Below, piece after piece: positions 1 through 9,919 of a DNA stretch of 64,000 nt; within the stretch, counting starts at the first letter, position 1; each line of letters opens with the position of its first letter. The stretch lies in NCBI RefSeq assembly GCF_014898055.3, contig NW_023604295.1, positions 72,752,301 to 72,816,300 of the forward strand. Reading direction: 5' to 3'. The DNA comes from Talpa occidentalis. Taxonomy: Eukaryota > Chordata > Mammalia > Eulipotyphla > Talpidae. The notes below the pieces were generated by a model, which saw only the letters and a program-made list of their open reading frames with translations, did no database searches and was not told the origin of the DNA. Both the position numbers and the translations under genes were made by a program.

Positions 1-48
1 CTGTACTCCAGTTCTTGTATAAAAATAAATAAATCTTTAAAAAAAAAT
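1..48 (+). mobile_element. SINE, 3' end only (cut by window edge)
   Basis: The window opens inside a sense SINE copy. It shows the family's conserved end, 'ccagttcttgtat' followed by AATAAATAAATCTTT and an A-tail. The head lies outside the window. Confidence 0.85.
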
Positions 49-216
49 GACAGATAAAGAAAACTGGAGCTCTGATAATGCTCATAGCCCATTCATTATT
101 GATAAAATACAACTTCTGTACTGGGAGAGGCAAGCTGAGAAAACCACCTTCACTTGGAACACTAACTCAGAAATTATACTCAGGGTAAAGGAAATTCATA
201 GGGGGGGAAAGGTGTA

Positions 217-489
217 TTTTTTTTTTAATAAAAAGATTTATTTATACATACAAGAACTGGGGTACAGGCCAAATGTGTGGGAGGTGAGAGCAGTCACCAG
301 AGACAGAGTGGGAAACAGAACAGGCAGATCGACTGAAATACACTGCCAAGGGGAACAGTGGGCAGGACAGGAGAGGTCTCCTGAGCCAAGTGGGTCACCT
401 CCCTGGCCTGGTATCAGATTTGTGCTGCAGTGGCTTTAGATTGTTTCATAGTGCTGACACTTAACCACTTGTGCCACCAGGGAGGCTCC
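217..489 (-). mobile_element. tRNA-derived T+ SINE, antisense (older subfamily)
   Basis: Read on the minus strand, this is a complete copy of the family that dominates the window. The head is tRNA-like: it starts near GGGCCTCCCTGGTGGC and carries a pol III A-box-like and B-box-like (GTTCGATCC type) segment. A body of about 170 bp follows with landmarks 'cctctcctg', 'ctgctcccctcagcagtgta' and 'tctctggtga'. It ends in AATAAATAAATCTTT plus poly-A. The older subfamily ends 'ggcctgtaccccagttcttgta'; the younger one ends 'ctgtacccagtgcttgta'. This copy is the older type. Family name unknown. Confidence 0.9.
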
Positions 490-698
490 AGGGTGTACAT
501 CTTTTTATTGATGGGTTTAGTCCATTTACATTTAGAGTTAATATTGATACACTGGCATCTGTACTTGCCAATTTGTTTGCCTTTTTTGTGATTCTATTGC
601 TTAGCTTATTCTGTTCATTCTCTTCATTCCTCTGTTGGTTTTGGCTTTAGGGCTCCTTGTAACTTTTTTTTTTTTTTTTTTTTTTTTGGCGTGGGGGC
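490..698 (-). mobile_element. L1 fragment: ORF2 start and inter-ORF region
   Basis: The minus strand of 490-560 reads like the beginning of mammalian L1 ORF2 (asn-ile-leu-thr-leu-asn-val-asn-gly-leu-asn type codons). It is preceded by a short spacer with an A-run (poly-T at 666-688 on the plus strand) after the ORF1 end. The coding frame is broken. It is continuous with the ORF1 remnant at 699-1110, so it is one decayed antisense L1 piece. Confidence 0.75.
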
Positions 699-1110
699 TT
701 AGTAGTAATGAATTTCTGGAGGTTCTGTTTTTCTGAGAAGGTTTTTAATTTTCCTTCCTAGCAGAAGGAAAGCTTTGTGGATGTGGAGTATTCTTGGTTG
801 GAATTCGTTGACTTGGAGTGTGTCAAATATGTCATTCCATTCTCTTCTTGCCCATAGTGTTTCTTTGGAGATGTCCGATATCAACCTGATTGGTTTTCCT
901 TTACAGGTTATCTGTTTCTTTGTCCCTGTCAGTTTCATTATTTTTTCCTTGTCTCGGACTCTTGGAAACTTTACTATTATGTGTCTTGCTGTAGTTTTCC
1001 TTTCATTGTGTTAATTTGGTGTTCTTCTAGCTTCCTCTATGTCTATTTTCATTTCCTTTTTCATGCCTGGAAAGTTTTCTTCAATTATATATATGGGAGA
1101 TAGCTATAAA
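699..1110 (-). pseudogene. L1 ORF1 C-terminal remnant
   Basis: The minus strand encodes the L1 ORF1p C-terminal RNA-binding region in one frame. Recognisable stretches are 'TARHIIVKFPRVRDKEKI', 'GKPIRLISDISKETL', 'ARREWNDIF' and 'QPRIL', in the family order. In living L1 elements this protein trimerises, binds L1 RNA and acts as a nucleic-acid chaperone. Here the upstream part has an in-frame stop near 1016 and the trimerising coiled-coil half is missing. The protein then ends about 20 residues after 'QPRIL'. The ORF2 start follows directly downstream, as in an intact L1. This is a dead insertion and no function is inferred. Family identity is secure; subfamily is not determined. Confidence 0.85.
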
Positions 1111-1119
1111 TTTGTTCCC

Positions 1120-1737
1120 AGAGCAGTGAAGTTTATTTTAAAAAGAGTGAGTAGAAATGGTATTCAAGGGAATTCTTTAAACTAATGGTGATTTGGGAAA
1201 TAAATAATTAAGAAGAGGTTTGCAGCTCTAGGAAAGAACCCAGTGAAAGTGCTGGTCAACTAATTATCAGAGAGAATAAGGGAAAGAAGCAGTCAAGAAA
1301 GGTCCTTCTGCTGTCATAACAGCCCTCAAAACAATGATCTTAAGAATTGCTCTTATCCAGATTTACTGGCTTCTAGTGGTCATACTTTATCCTTCAGAGA
1401 ATTACTAAAAACAACAGAATAAAAATAAAGGAATTAGTAAAGCCTATTAGCCAGGAGTGATACTAAAGCAAGCAAAAAGCTTAAAGGAGATATTAGAGAG
1501 AGCACAAGATGGTCAAAGGAAGCTTTGGTAGAATCACTGTCATCCTAGGGTGTGAACCAGAGAGGAGTGCCACTAGCCTCTTCACAGTGCAAAGGAAAAA
1601 GCTTTCACTTTTCACAAAATGTTTAGCAACTCATTACATAGAAAACAATCACAAAAACAAACCCATAGAAGGAAGGAAGCCATTATCCAGAGCTGAGAAA
1701 ACCAGTGATCCACTATTTATTACCTAACATGTCCAGT
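1120..1737. other. unique sequence, nothing recognised
   Basis: No repeat, exon-like frame or RNA structure recognised. A short (GTT)n stretch at 1741-1757 adjoins the next SINE tail. Confidence 0.5.
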
Positions 1738-1759
1738 TTTTGTTGTTGTTGTTGTTGAA

Positions 1760-2019
1760 GAATTTTTTATTTATGCATACAAGAACTGGGATGTAAGCCA
1801 GAGGTGTGGAGAATGAGAGGATTCACCAGAGACAGAGTAGGGAGCAGAATAGACAGATCTACTGAAATACACTGCTGAGGGGAGCAGCGGGTGAGGCAGG
1901 AGAGGTCTGCTGCGCCATGTGCGTTGCTTCTTGGCCAGCCAGGGAATTGAACTCCTGCCGCAGTGGTTGGTGATAGCTTGATAGCACTGTCTTTAACCCC
2001 TGCACTACCAGGGAGGCCC
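1760..2019 (-). mobile_element. T+ SINE, antisense (older subfamily)
   Basis: Full-length copy on the minus strand with the 'aagaactggg' end type. The tRNA-like head is at 1925-2019 and ends with the reverse complement of GGGCCTCCCTGG. It is diverged, and the A-tail has decayed to a (GTT)n-type sequence on the plus strand. Confidence 0.88.
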
Positions 2020-2172
2020 TTTTTGTTTGTTTGTTTTTTGTTTGTTTTATAAGACATGGGATGACACTTCAATGTGTTTCAATGTGTTTCAGGGAAAAAA
2101 AAAAAACCTGAAATACATCACAAGTGTTGAATATAATACTTTAAAGCACCTATTACAAAAGAAAAAGGTACT

Positions 2173-2460
2173 GGGCCTCCCTGGTGGACCAGGGGTTAAA
2201 GTCTCAGCACTCTGTCACAGCTGCATCCTAAGTTCCATACCTGGCCTGGGAACTAACACACATATGGTAGAGCAGAACTCTCCCATCCTGCCCGCTGCTC
2301 CCCTCAGCAGTGTATTTTAGTAGATCCTCCTGTTTTGCTCCCACACTGTCTCTGGTGAATACTCTCACTCCCCTCCCCACACACACACACACTTCTGGCC
2401 AACACCCCAGTTATTCTATATACACACACACACACAGTTAAATAAATTAATTTTTAAAAA
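2173..2460 (+). mobile_element. T+ SINE, sense, with (AC)n in the 3' part
   Basis: It starts 'gggcctccctggtgg', keeps 'ctgctcccctcagcagtgta', and ends AATAAATTAATTTTTAAAAA. The 3' third contains two short (AC)n tracts at 2376-2391 and 2424-2437 not seen in other copies. It is diverged, and the B-box is poorly kept. Confidence 0.85.
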
Positions 2461-3574
2461 TCAAAGTACTAAATACAGTTATACTTAAAGTAAATGAAGC
2501 TGTAACTATGTCTCATCAAATAGACAATATTGATGAAAAGAAACAATGTCTAAATTAAAGCCAAATGGTAATTCCACAGTTGAAAAGTACAATAATTGCA
2601 ATAACAAAATTCACTGGGAGGCTCAACAATAGATTCAAATACACAGAAGAAAGAATCAGAAAGAAATCAGCACACTTAAAGAAACATTGCTAGAGATAAT
2701 GCTCTAGCAAACAGTAGATTGCTATATTTAAAGCGCTGAATCAAAAGCTAACAATGAAGAATATTACATCACCAAAACTATTTTCAAAAATCAAAACAAA
2801 AAGATCCATGTTACAAGAAATACTAGGATAATTCTTCTACCTCCTAGCAAATCATTCCTGAAAAACCCCTAAACAACTGGTGCAAATGACAACAGTAAAG
2901 AAAATCATGTGATTATAAAAGATAATATAAATGCATATTTTCTCCTTTTTTTCTGAACTGATTTTACAAGTAATTGTATAAAACAATGGGTATATACTTC
3001 TAGTTAGGCCTAAACAGTTACAAATATAATATACATAATAATGATAATACATCATAGTTGGATGGGGTAAAAAAAGCAGTGTAATGAGAAAAAGACATGA
3101 GATGGTAATTCAAAGACATGGTAAAAATAATGATAACCAGATATGTTATTTAAGAAGGGTAATGCAGCAAACTCTGTAAATAGATTTGCTTCCCCTAAAA
3201 GGGAAAAACAAACAATAGCAAAATCTAATGTTCTTATAGAGTAGAGGTGCAGGCCAGGAAAAAACAATCAGCTGTATTTTCTTTATAGCCACTCCCCTTT
3301 CATGGAGAAGGAATTTGCTGACTTAGTTAATTCCAGACTCAACTTCACCTCTTCTAAGAACCGAAATAAGAATGATTTATGGTCATTGGCTCATGTTTTC
3401 TATAAAGGAAGTTGATTGAAACACAGACATTGAGATGAGGGAAGAAGCATTTACCCACAAAGAAAAAAAAAATGTTCTTTTAGGGCTATTCTAAGAACTG
3501 AGATATTTTCTCAAAGTAAGATTTCTTGTGTCACACAATGTTCTCACCTCAAACTCCACTGGGTGCTTCTGTAC
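2461..3574. other. unique A+T-rich sequence
   Basis: No recognisable repeat or exon. The short minus-strand open frames here look like chance frames in A+T-rich DNA. Confidence 0.5.
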
Positions 3575-3775
3575 ACACAGATCAAGGGCAACAAAACTCT
3601 GACTGGATGAGAGCTGGAAATCTTCCCAGGCGAAGTGACACGCGAGTTGAGTGTTGAGGGATGCACAAGAGCCAAATGGAATGAAGAAACATTTTCTAGG
3701 CATGGGAGGGAGAATGCGCAGAACATTAGCGACAAGAACAAACATGTGTAAGACACAGTATGTCAGACTGCAGGC
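3575..3775 (-). mobile_element. L2 LINE fragment, antisense
   Basis: The plus strand reads 'ggaaatcttcccaggcgaag', then 'gagttgagtgttgagggatg', then 'cattttctaggca'. This is the order of the well-known reverse strand of the L2 3' region (…cttcccagaggaggtgac…gagctgagtcttgaaggatg…cattccaggca…). It is heavily diverged, as expected for this ancient family. Confidence 0.65.
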
Positions 3776-3829
3776 TAGTTTGCCTTGTATGCACCTCAAA
3801 TTTAGAATATCAACCTCAAACGATATTTT

Positions 3830-4205
3830 GAGTAGAGACTGGCATTATCAGATGTAAATCATATAATATCACACAAGTCACATTAATTGGATTAACATGG
3901 AATTGGCAGAGAAACACAAGAAGCTGTGACAGTGATCCCAGGGACTTGATTCCATGACCCAAATCTCCGTATTGTGTGTGGGGCTGATCCTACACCAAGT
4001 ACCTACCCCACTGTCTGCAATCATTAAGAGCTGTGCTGGAGCTGATAACTTGGGAAATGCAAATAAATTGTCATTTCACTATGTTCATACATACTATGTT
4101 ATATGCTACATGATATATATTATTCTTGCTGAGTTTCTTGTACTACAAGGAAAAGTAAGTATTTTGCATCTTAATTATGAACTGATTATTAATAGACTTA
4201 AATAT
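3830..4205. other. unique sequence
   Basis: Nothing recognised. Confidence 0.5.
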
Positions 4206-4206
4206 T

Positions 4207-4474
4207 TATTTTTTTAAGATTTATTTTATTTATGTGTATAAGAGCTGGGGTATAGGCCAAAGGTATGGGCAGGTGAGAGGAGTCACCAGAGACAGAGTGG
4301 GGAGCAAACAGTCAGAGTGACTGAAATACTACTGAGGGGAACAACAGGTGAGATAGGAGAGGTCTGCTGTGCCATGTGGATTAGCTTCCTGGCCTGGGAT
4401 TGAACTCATGCCATAGTGGCTGGTGATAGCTTGATAGTGTTGAGACTTTAATCCCTGTGCCACCAGGGAGGCCC
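4207..4474 (-). mobile_element. T+ SINE, antisense (older subfamily)
   Basis: Full-length minus-strand copy running from poly-T/AAGATTTATT at the left to 'ccaccagggaggccc' at the right, with 'agctggggtataggcc' marking the older 3' type. Confidence 0.9.
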
Positions 4475-4825
4475 AGAAGCTTTAATATTTTCCTATGAAA
4501 AAAAAATATACATTATGCATTTACTATTGTGTTTCAATAAACTTCTATTTATATGCAGACATTAAGATACCACTAAAATGTTAGTATCTGTCTTAATCTG
4601 AGTCTGCAATAAATCCTTTGTTGATTTTTTCTTATGAAAACACATTAATTTAGGACTGAACTATTATATAGGAGGCTATAAATTAGAATAGTTATAAAAT
4701 TTGAATGTGAACACCTAGGGCAAAGGTGTAATAGCCATAATTAGAAAGCAGATTACCTATGTATAAAATAAAGGGATAGGAATTCAATCCTTGTAGACTT
4801 CTACTCAAAAACAAAACAAAACATA

Positions 4826-5093
4826 TTTTTTTAAAGATTTATTTATTTTTATACAAGAGCTGGGGTACAGGCCAGAAGTGCGGGAGAATGAGAAGATTCA
4901 CCAGAGAGAGAGTGGAGAACAGAACAGGCAGATCCACTGAAATACACTGCTGAGGGGAGCAGCGGGCGCGACAGGAGAGATCCGCTGCACCATGTGGCAA
5001 TCTCCCTGGCTGTCCCAGAATCGGACCCACGCTGCAGAGGCTGCAGACAGCTTCACAGTGCTGCGCTCAACTCGCTGTGCACCGGGAAGGCCC
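4826..5093 (-). mobile_element. T+ SINE, antisense (intermediate type)
   Basis: Full-length minus-strand copy. The 3' end 'gagctggggtacaggccaga' is the older type, but the head already has 'ctgcgctcaac' like younger copies. Its right end abuts the target site used by the next SINE. Confidence 0.9.
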
Positions 5094-5107
5094 AAAATCA
5101 TAATTTT

Positions 5108-5400
5108 TTTTTAAAGATTTATTTATTTATTCAAGATTGATTGATTGATTTATACAAGCACTGGGTACAGTCAGAAGCGCAGGAGGGTGAGAGAATTCAC
5201 CAGAGCCAGAGCGGGGAGCAGAGCAGGCAGAAGGACCGAAGTACACTGCTGAGGGGAGCAGCGGGGGGCAGGAGAGGTCTGCGCGCCATGTGGGACCCTC
5301 CGCCGGTGGCCGGGGAGCAGCCGGGGATCGAACCGGCACCGCAGAGGCCGCGGGCAGCCTTGCAACCCAGCGCTCAACCGCTGCGCCACCGGGGAGGCCC
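5108..5400 (-). mobile_element. T+ SINE, antisense (young subfamily, with TSD)
   Basis: Well-preserved minus-strand copy with a clear head (reverse complement of GGGCCTCCCCGGTGGCGCAG), a B-box-like GGTTCGATCC and one 11-bp GGCTGCTCCCC unit after it. The 3' end is the young 'ctgtacccagtgcttgta' type. The target-site duplication 'ccaaaatcRtaattttt' lies at 5092-5107 and 5400-5415 with one mismatch. It inserted immediately beside the head of the SINE at 4826-5093. Confidence 0.95.
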
Positions 5401-5712
5401 CAAAATCGTAATTTTTGAAGTGGAAGCAGCATGTACTTTTTAAAGCATAACTCTAAGGAAAAAATTGCAAACATTGGCTAAGTAGTATTTTTAGCTAACA
5501 TTTTTTTTAATTTAAGAAATACAAAGGACATCTATTTTATCAAATTTAACTGTGTTAAGATTTAAGGAACACTTAGTTAAATAGAATGATTGTGTATGTT
5601 TAGTGGAGATGATAGACCCTTGATATCTATTGAAGAAATGTGTAATCTAAATGTCCAGTTTATGTATGTATGCATGTATGTGTGAACATTATGCATGCAT
5701 ACAGTTATGTAT

Positions 5713-5760
5713 TATGTATGTATGTATGTATGTATGTATGTATGTATGTATGTATATATA
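5713..5760. repeat. (TATG)n microsatellite
   Basis: About ten uninterrupted TATG/GTAT units, preceded at 5661-5712 by a degenerate stretch of the same motif. Confidence 0.95.
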
Positions 5761-5954
5761 CTAAAGCTCAGTCTAGGTATGTCTTGCTATCAAAGTTTAT
5801 TGTAGTGAGGTTATTGGAGGAGTTTGGGTTATCTCTGATAATAGAGGAAAGAGTTTTCTTTAACCAGAGATAGTAGTTGTACTTAATGTTATATGTGATT
5901 AATATTTGATACAATTCAGAAATAATTTAAAATATTTTTTCTACTCCTCCATGG

Positions 5955-6290
5955 GCCCCACAATGTCACTGACAATTGCACTTCCTGAAGTCACCTTGTT
6001 GCAAGAACTAATGGGATTTTTCATCCTCTTCCCACCAAAGCATCTTACATTTGACACTGTTGCTGCCCCACCTTGGAACACAATTTGTTCTTGCTTTTGG
6101 GATTCCACCCTCTTCTGCTTTCTCTTCCACCCTCTGATCTGTCCAACTCCTGTGGATGCTTCTCTTCTGAACTCCTTAAATATTCCTCAGGTCTTTCTCC
6201 CAGAATCTCTGCTTTACTTGCTGAGCAATCCTCTCCAGGTTAGAACAAGATGTGAGTTATACCTCACACCTTACTTATGGGACAATGATC
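5955..6290 (+). mobile_element. possible L2/CR1-type LINE reverse-transcriptase remnant
   Basis: A C+T-rich plus-strand stretch reads '…ttcctcaggtctttctcccagaatctctgctttact…'. This resembles the decayed codons for the pro-gln-gly-ser-val-leu-gly-pro-leu-leu block of L2/CR1 reverse transcriptases, with plausible text on either side. It is part of an open frame at 5906-6382 that runs into the next SINE. Similarity is judged by eye and weak. Confidence 0.35.
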
Positions 6291-6320
6291 TGTCACACAT
6301 AGCTATGTTTTTTTTCTTTC

Positions 6321-6572
6321 TTTTTTTTAAGATTTATTTATGCATAAAAGAACTGGTGCACAGGCAGAGGTGTGGTGGGTGAGAGAATTCACCAGAGCCA
6401 GAGTGGAGAGCAGAACAGGCAGAGTGACAAAGTACACTGCTGAGGGGAGCAGCGGGCGGCAGGAGAGGTCTGCATGCCTTGTGGGACCCTCGCCCGGCGG
6501 CCAGGGATCGAACCAGTGCTGCAGAGGCTGCTGGCAGCCCAGCACTCAACTGCTACACCAGCAGGGAGGCCC
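6321..6572 (-). mobile_element. T+ SINE, antisense (young-like)
   Basis: Full-length minus-strand copy with 'ggcggccagggatcgaacc' (B-box region) and 'cagcagggaggccc' at the head end. Homopolymer T runs flank both sides and obscure the target-site duplication. Confidence 0.92.
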
Positions 6573-6589
6573 TATTTTTTTTTTTTTTT

Positions 6590-7505
6590 AAGATGAGAAA
6601 GAACTTTTCAGACCACTGTGCTGTACATTATAGTCACATAACTTACATATTTTAAAGCATATTTCCTTTTCAATAACTTTTTTTTGGGAACAAATTCAAG
6701 ATTTTCTCCCCTTCTAGTTTATATTCACAAAGGTTTATTGAATAGATAGAAGAGCATTTGTCACAAGGATATCTGGTAAATCACATTCACAAAATGTTTG
6801 ACATAAGTGTATTCTATGACCTGGAGAGGCATGGCCCAAAGTAACTTATTAAATTCTATATATTCAATATAATCCACCAGCACAACTTTTACTAAGATTG
6901 CATTTGAAAAACAACATTACTGAAACCAGCAGAGGCTATGTAGACAAGGGTTTATTCTTATGGTATAATTCACTGGCAATCCAATTGTATTTGTTCAAAG
7001 ATTTGCTAGAAGCTAGTTTTATAAATCCCCAAGTTGTGATTTCCTCAAAAGAAAGAGGTCATGTGAACCATGAATATTTCAACAGAAATAGCCCAATTTC
7101 TCACTGCCTTCAGTGCAAGGTTCTATTTACTGATTTCCTCTTTCTTAAAAAAATAAAATAAAAAGGAGACTGCAAATGTGTTATTTTTAACTAGCAGATA
7201 TCCATAGCTTAACAATAGCTGATATTTTTAATTGATGTATTATAGTGTAAACATAATCAAGAAATCGTTGAGAAAATCTGAACCCATCATAGGCGATGAA
7301 TCTTAAACAGGCCTACTCAGTTATCATATATCAGTATGTATAGATAGCTATTAGGAATTGCTAATTTATTCCATTGTGCAACTAATTAAAACAATATTCA
7401 CTCATAATTACTATCTTTTTAGATTATTCTTGCATCATTTTTAAATCATATTCCAGAGGCAAGAAAAAAATGAACTGTCATTCTTTTGATGTAAAAAGCT
7501 GAAGG
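6590..7505. other. unique A+T-rich sequence
   Basis: No repeat or exon recognised. Confidence 0.5.
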
Positions 7506-7524
7506 GAAGTATTTAGTTTCTTTT

Positions 7525-7794
7525 TTAAAAAGATTTATTTACTTATGCATACAAAAACTGGGGTACACTCCAGAGGTGCGTGGGGTGAGAAGATTCACCA
7601 GAGACAGAGTGGGGAGCAGAACAGGTGGATTGACTGAAACGCACTGCTGAGGGGAGCAGCAGGCAAGACAGGAGAGATCTGTTGCGCTATGTGGGTTAGT
7701 TAGCTCTCTGGCTGGGGATTAAACTCATGCTGCAGTGGCTGTGGACAGCTTCATAGTGCATTGACTCAACCACTTGCACCACAGGGAGGCCCCA
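7525..7794 (-). mobile_element. T+ SINE, antisense (older subfamily, with TSD)
   Basis: Full-length minus-strand copy. The target-site duplication 'tatttaStttctttW' lies at 7510-7524 and 7795-7809 with a clear mismatch at the S position. Confidence 0.92.
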
Positions 7795-7835
7795 TATTTA
7801 CTTTCTTTATGGTAATATGAATCGTGAATTACAAA

Positions 7836-7852
7836 TGTGTGTGTGTGTGTGT
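7836..7852. repeat. short (GT)n
   Basis: About eight uninterrupted GT units. Confidence 0.85.
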
Positions 7853-7859
7853 TGCACTT

Positions 7860-8435
7860 ATAGACTCAAGTTTTTTGAATAGTTGCAACATGTGTTGCAT
7901 ACAACCCCCACATTTTCTCTAGAATGGTAGGTAATTGTTTTGTGTTTTCACAATCTCTGCTTTCTCTCTACTGACTATTCTCTCTCAGTTTAGTGGCTGA
8001 ACAGTGACATTAACCGAATTCTGGTCAGAACCTTCTCCTTCATATTTTTGGCTTTCCTCTGTTTGCTTCTATCACTTCTGCATTCCATACCAAGACCCAC
8101 CAGATTTGTCACATTCTTGGATTAGCCCAAGTGCAGTGATTATGAAGTGTATTCTACAAGCATGTTAGGTGACAGTCGTTGGGGTTCATGCACCCTCACA
8201 ATGCCTAGTTCTCAACACAGGCACACTCCACAGGACACCTTCTCTTCCACAAAGGTAAAATTGGGTAGCCTTCCTCTGAGTTGCCATGACAAATTGTACT
8301 TAATCCCAGCTAAACCCACATCTGTTTTCAGTGATGGTAACCAGGCTTTATTGTTGCATCCTCAGTGACATGACTGGGGTATTTCATCATTGCATGAGGA
8401 GTAGCTTGCACAGCATTTGGGATGGAGCAGACTTG
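7860..8435. other. unique sequence
   Basis: Nothing recognised. One 73-codon open frame at 8147-8368 has no recognisable content. Confidence 0.45.
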
Positions 8436-8440
8436 ACCAT

Positions 8441-8475
8441 AGCAGATACCCCATTTCACCAAATACATCCTGTTC
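8441..8475 (+). repeat. 35-bp direct repeat, copy 1
   Basis: The block beginning 'agcagataccccatttcacc' matches 8921-8955 at 34 of 35 positions. The flanks show little convincing similarity. Confidence 0.9.
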
Positions 8476-8564
8476 TCTCCATGTATATGGTTTTATGAAT
8501 AAAGCACAATAATGCAACCTCCGATCTCAAATTGTTCAGCCTCTGAAGTTTACAGACAAAATCA

Positions 8565-8745
8565 ATAGCAACAGTGAGTGCTAATAGAAATATGCACAGT
8601 TGAAGCACAAGTGCAGGCATCTAATTCAGTCTGAGGGGCACATTGTAAGTTCCCAGAGGAGAACAGACATGAGCTGAATCTTGAGCGATGCATAAGGATT
8701 ATTAAAGTTGAGAAAATTGAAGAGTTTCCCAATAGAAGACATGGA
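8565..8745 (-). mobile_element. L2 LINE fragment, antisense
   Basis: The plus strand shows 'aattcagtctgaggggca', 'ttcccagaggagaacagaca' and 'gagctgaatcttgagcgatg'. This is the characteristic order of the reversed L2 3' region. It is old and diverged, and lies between the two copies of the 35-bp direct repeat. Confidence 0.7.
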
Positions 8746-8920
8746 AGTTGAAAGACCATAGAAAATAGACAAATGTGATAGTTTCATATTATTTTACATT
8801 AGTTTTATTGTAACCCCTTTTTAAGGGAAAGTCATTATTTTTACAGAATGGTATTCACATATTTTATGTTAATCAGCTTTAATGTAGCTGATGAGATGGG
8901 GCCAGGAAGATTACATTCTA

Positions 8921-8955
8921 AGCAGATACCCCATTTCACCAAATACATGCTGTTC
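8921..8955 (+). repeat. 35-bp direct repeat, copy 2
   Basis: Second copy of the 8441-8475 block, exactly 480 bp downstream, with one mismatch. Confidence 0.9.
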
Positions 8956-8959
8956 CAGA

Positions 8960-9825
8960 TGTCACTGTGTTCTAGGTGGGAGCCTTTGCAAGAGCTGCCA
9001 TTGTTCAGAGCGCAGGGCCAATTTGAAACTGCACAATTTACTGGGAGGAGCAAGCATATAAGAGGTAGGGGCTCCAGACCCTGAAGGAAATCATTCCTCT
9101 ACACAGGCCTTTCTTTTGTTTATAACCACCTGTCTCCATTCTTTGTTTTAAAGCTAACTCTTCCTGCCCAAGAGGAGAGGTGCTTTGGAACACAGCAACA
9201 AAGTGCTTGCTCTGCTTTGCATAGTTTTGGCGTGTTTATTTGCTTGCAATCACTAGATAGTGGACCCTTTTGGGGTAGTTAACATACTGATCTGGGAAAG
9301 AGGTTTAAACGCGCATCAAAAAAGACTCAGGCTTAAAGATGTGGAGACTGAAATTTCATTTCCCGAGCACAGGGACTCTAAGAGGGCTGCAGTCTCATCA
9401 AATTCCTGGACCGACGTTACTCACTGCTGGTACTGCAGAGTGGCATTAGAATTGGATCAAATGAAGCATTCTAATAAGAGTTTTGTAGTAGTATTACATT
9501 GATTTCAGAGACTACATTTCTCTTTCTAGCTCTTTATTGTCTTATTTTCTGTCTTATCATTAGCTGTAGGTAAGGCTCTCTTAAGTGTTCTCTTTCAATG
9601 TCTGTTCTTTGCCAATGCTTTCTACAAAATTCTTTTAAACAAAAAAGACTGCACACTGCATCTCTTGAGAATGCCAGCTACCTCATCCTGAGGTTGGTTC
9701 ACTATCAGATACTACAGCTGCATAAACTGAGGTCATAAGCCTCCTGCTTGCTTTCTCATTGTGTTTTTCTTGTTTAACTATCTTCTAGCCAATCATATGT
9801 ATGTCACATTAGTCCAAAGATTGTT
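8960..9825. other. unique sequence
   Basis: Slightly less A+T-rich than the neighbourhood, with no recognised element. The 80-codon plus-strand frame at 9260-9502 has no recognisable domain. Confidence 0.45.
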
Positions 9826-9829
9826 GTTT

Positions 9830-9912
9830 CTATTGTGATCTCCACCATTAATTATCTGGATGACCTTGAACAAATTACTTAGTCACTCAGTTTCTGTCAT
9901 GTTCTCTTGTTT
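9830..9912 (+). mobile_element. MIR SINE fragment
   Basis: 'ctggatgaccttgaacaaat…tacttagtcactcagtttc' matches the MIR core (…tgtgtgaccttgggcaagttacttaacctctctgagcctcagtttcc) by eye. Only the middle part survives. Confidence 0.7.
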
Positions 9913-9919
9913 CCTGATT

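Noticed and set aside
3491..3799. Overlapping minus-strand frames of 102 and 70 codons
   Set aside because: They lie over an antisense L2 fragment and have no recognisable protein content.
5127..5474. Several G+C-rich open frames of 70-115 codons on both strands
   Set aside because: They lie inside the SINE at 5108-5400. The same peptide motifs recur in every young SINE copy, so they are repeat translation and not genes.
5906..6382. 158-codon plus-strand frame as a novel gene
   Set aside because: The right end runs into the antisense SINE and the rest looks like a decayed L2/CR1 segment.
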